From NCBI GenBank assembly GCA_023387135.1, contig JAEWIK010000069.1, positions 1-6,945 on the forward strand: a stretch of DNA of 6,945 nucleotides, read 5' to 3'. This stretch comes from Actinomycetes bacterium (GTDB taxonomy: Bacteria > Actinomycetota > Actinomycetes > Propionibacteriales > Propionibacteriaceae). A model generated the notes under the pieces. That model saw only the letters and a program-made list of their open reading frames with translations. It searched no databases and was not told the origin of the DNA. A program made the position numbers and the translations under genes. Each line of letters starts with the position of its first letter. Position 1 is the first letter of the stretch. This document shows positions 6,239 to 6,945 of this stretch, in pieces.

Positions 6239-6945
6239 GTGGGCTTCACCTACCAGCCAGGCGCCGGCACCGCGGTGTGCGGGCCCGTGCTGGCCGCGCT
6301 CGTCTCGCTCAAACCCACCCATCCGCTCGTGAGCAGGCTGGCCTCGACGGCGGCGACGGCGTCGTCGGCGGACTCGCTGGTGGAGATCCTGTTGTCGCCG
6401 GGGCTGCGGGCGGTGAGCGACTTCCTCATCCTGGAACGTGGGGCCGGCGGGCCGCGCGTCGTGGTGCGCGGGAGCTACGCCGCCGAGTTGCCCGGAGGCG
6501 AACGGGTGACGGGCTCGGGCCTGCTCACCGACGTCACGCTCCCGGACGGGACCGAGATCGACGCCCACACCGGCCCCGCCCCGACGGGGATCAGGCTTCC
6601 GCTCGGTGAGGGAGTGGTGCTCGCCGACAGGATCTGGCTCGACGCCGACGACTCCGTGCCGCTCCCTGCCGCGGAGGCCGAGCCCGTGACCGACCTGCTG
6701 GCCGCGGCCCCGGCGGGTGCCGCCCAGGCCGAGACGTGGGCGGCGCTGCCCGAACCGGTCCGGACGGGGCCGATGGTGACGGCGGCGGTGTGCGAGGCAG
6801 GCCACCTCAACCCTCCCTACACCGGCCTCTGCAGGATCTGCCACCAGCCGATCGGCGTCCAGCGCACTATCGAGGTCGAGCGCCCGTCCCTGGGAGTGCT
6901 GCGGCTCTCCACCGGCGAGACGGTGAGGCTGGACTCCGGCGTCGT
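6239..6945 (+). CDS. FHA-domain protein with zinc-ribbon, 3' end outside window
   Basis: The frame is open to the right edge, giving 235 residues of an incomplete protein. It starts MGFTYQPGAG and has an Ala/Leu/Val-rich N-terminal region (about 1-180) of unknown fold, without a clear membrane helix. A C-x3-H-x8-C-x2-C cluster (C185, H189, C198, C201; CEAGH and CRICH) looks like a small zinc ribbon. It is followed by RPSLGVLRLSTGETVRLDSG (about 213-232), which has the form of the first strands of a forkhead-associated (phosphothreonine-binding) domain. Actinobacterial proteins with this order, an N-terminal module, then a GH...C..C ribbon, then FHA, occur with Ser/Thr-kinase signalling genes. 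The diagnostic FHA GR and SxxH residues would lie beyond the edge, so that domain is inferred. GTG 6239 is preferred over in-frame GTG 6221 because the YxPG segment normally opens these proteins. No Shine-Dalgarno is seen. CAGCAT ends six bases before 6239, so a leaderless start is possible. Confidence 0.75.
   Translation, partial: MGFTYQPGAGTAVCGPVLAALVSLKPTHPLVSRLASTAATASSADSLVEILLSPGLRAVSDFLILERGAGGPRVVVRGSYAAELPGGERVTGSGLLTDVTLPDGTEIDAHTGPAPTGIRLPLGEGVVLADRIWLDADDSVPLPAAEAEPVTDLLAAAPAGAAQAETWAALPEPVRTGPMVTAAVCEAGHLNPPYTGLCRICHQPIGVQRTIEVERPSLGVLRLSTGETVRLDSGV
6864..6871 (-). repeat. GATAGTGC motif, copy 6
   Basis: Plus strand reads GCACTATC, so the motif is antisense within the FHA-protein gene, just after the zinc ribbon. 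The gene reads it as ACT ATC (Thr-Ile in QRTIEVE). Confidence 0.4.

Noticed and set aside
1..6945. CRISPR arrays, insertion sequences, att sites, tRNA or rRNA genes
   Set aside because: No regularly spaced repeats, transposase or integrase motifs, flanking duplications or recognisable tRNA/rRNA sequence were seen.

Overview
The window is a GC-rich, tightly packed stretch of ordinary-looking actinobacterial chromosome. The evidence for that is strong G/C third-position bias, several GTG starts, 4-base ATGA gene overlaps, TANNNT-type -10 elements and actinobacterial-type DnaJ, RsmE and Tgt proteins. Arginine is often encoded by AGG, which is unusual for high-GC actinomycetes and loosely suggests a propionibacterial-type lineage. 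That placement is only a guess. I see no mobile element, CRISPR array, rRNA or tRNA.

Layout, left to right: (1) positions 3-80 hold the last 25 codons of a plus-strand gene with a basic Arg/Gly-rich tail. (2) 158-997, minus strand, is a complete MBL-fold metallo-hydrolase, convergent with gene 1 and probably leaderless. (3) 1114-1776 is a plus-strand fusion of a degenerate pterin-carbinolamine-dehydratase-like domain and a VOC (glyoxalase-like) domain. (4) A CIRCE operator over a -10 box at 1853-1883 precedes hrcA (1942-2955), dnaJ (2952-4124), rsmE (4121-4861) and tgt (4848-6143). Each of these four genes overlaps the next, so they look like one HrcA-autoregulated transcription unit, ending at a hairpin just after the tgt stop. 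(5) From 6239 to the right edge lies the start of an FHA-domain protein with a C/H zinc-ribbon.

How the genes may work together: HrcA represses its own operon through CIRCE and is relieved on heat shock. DnaJ then acts with DnaK in folding. RsmE (16S rRNA U1498 methylation) and Tgt (tRNA wobble-base exchange) follow on the same transcript, so two RNA-modification enzymes would be tied to the heat-shock switch. That link is inferred from gene layout only.

There is no dramatic new system here. The signals most worth a second look are: an 8-base motif GATAGT(G/C)C found six times on both strands, once in every complete gene except dnaJ and once in the partial FHA gene, which holds every ATA codon I could find; a Tgt whose substrate-pocket residues differ from those of classical preQ1-using enzymes; and the PCD-VOC fusion, which has lost its catalytic histidines.
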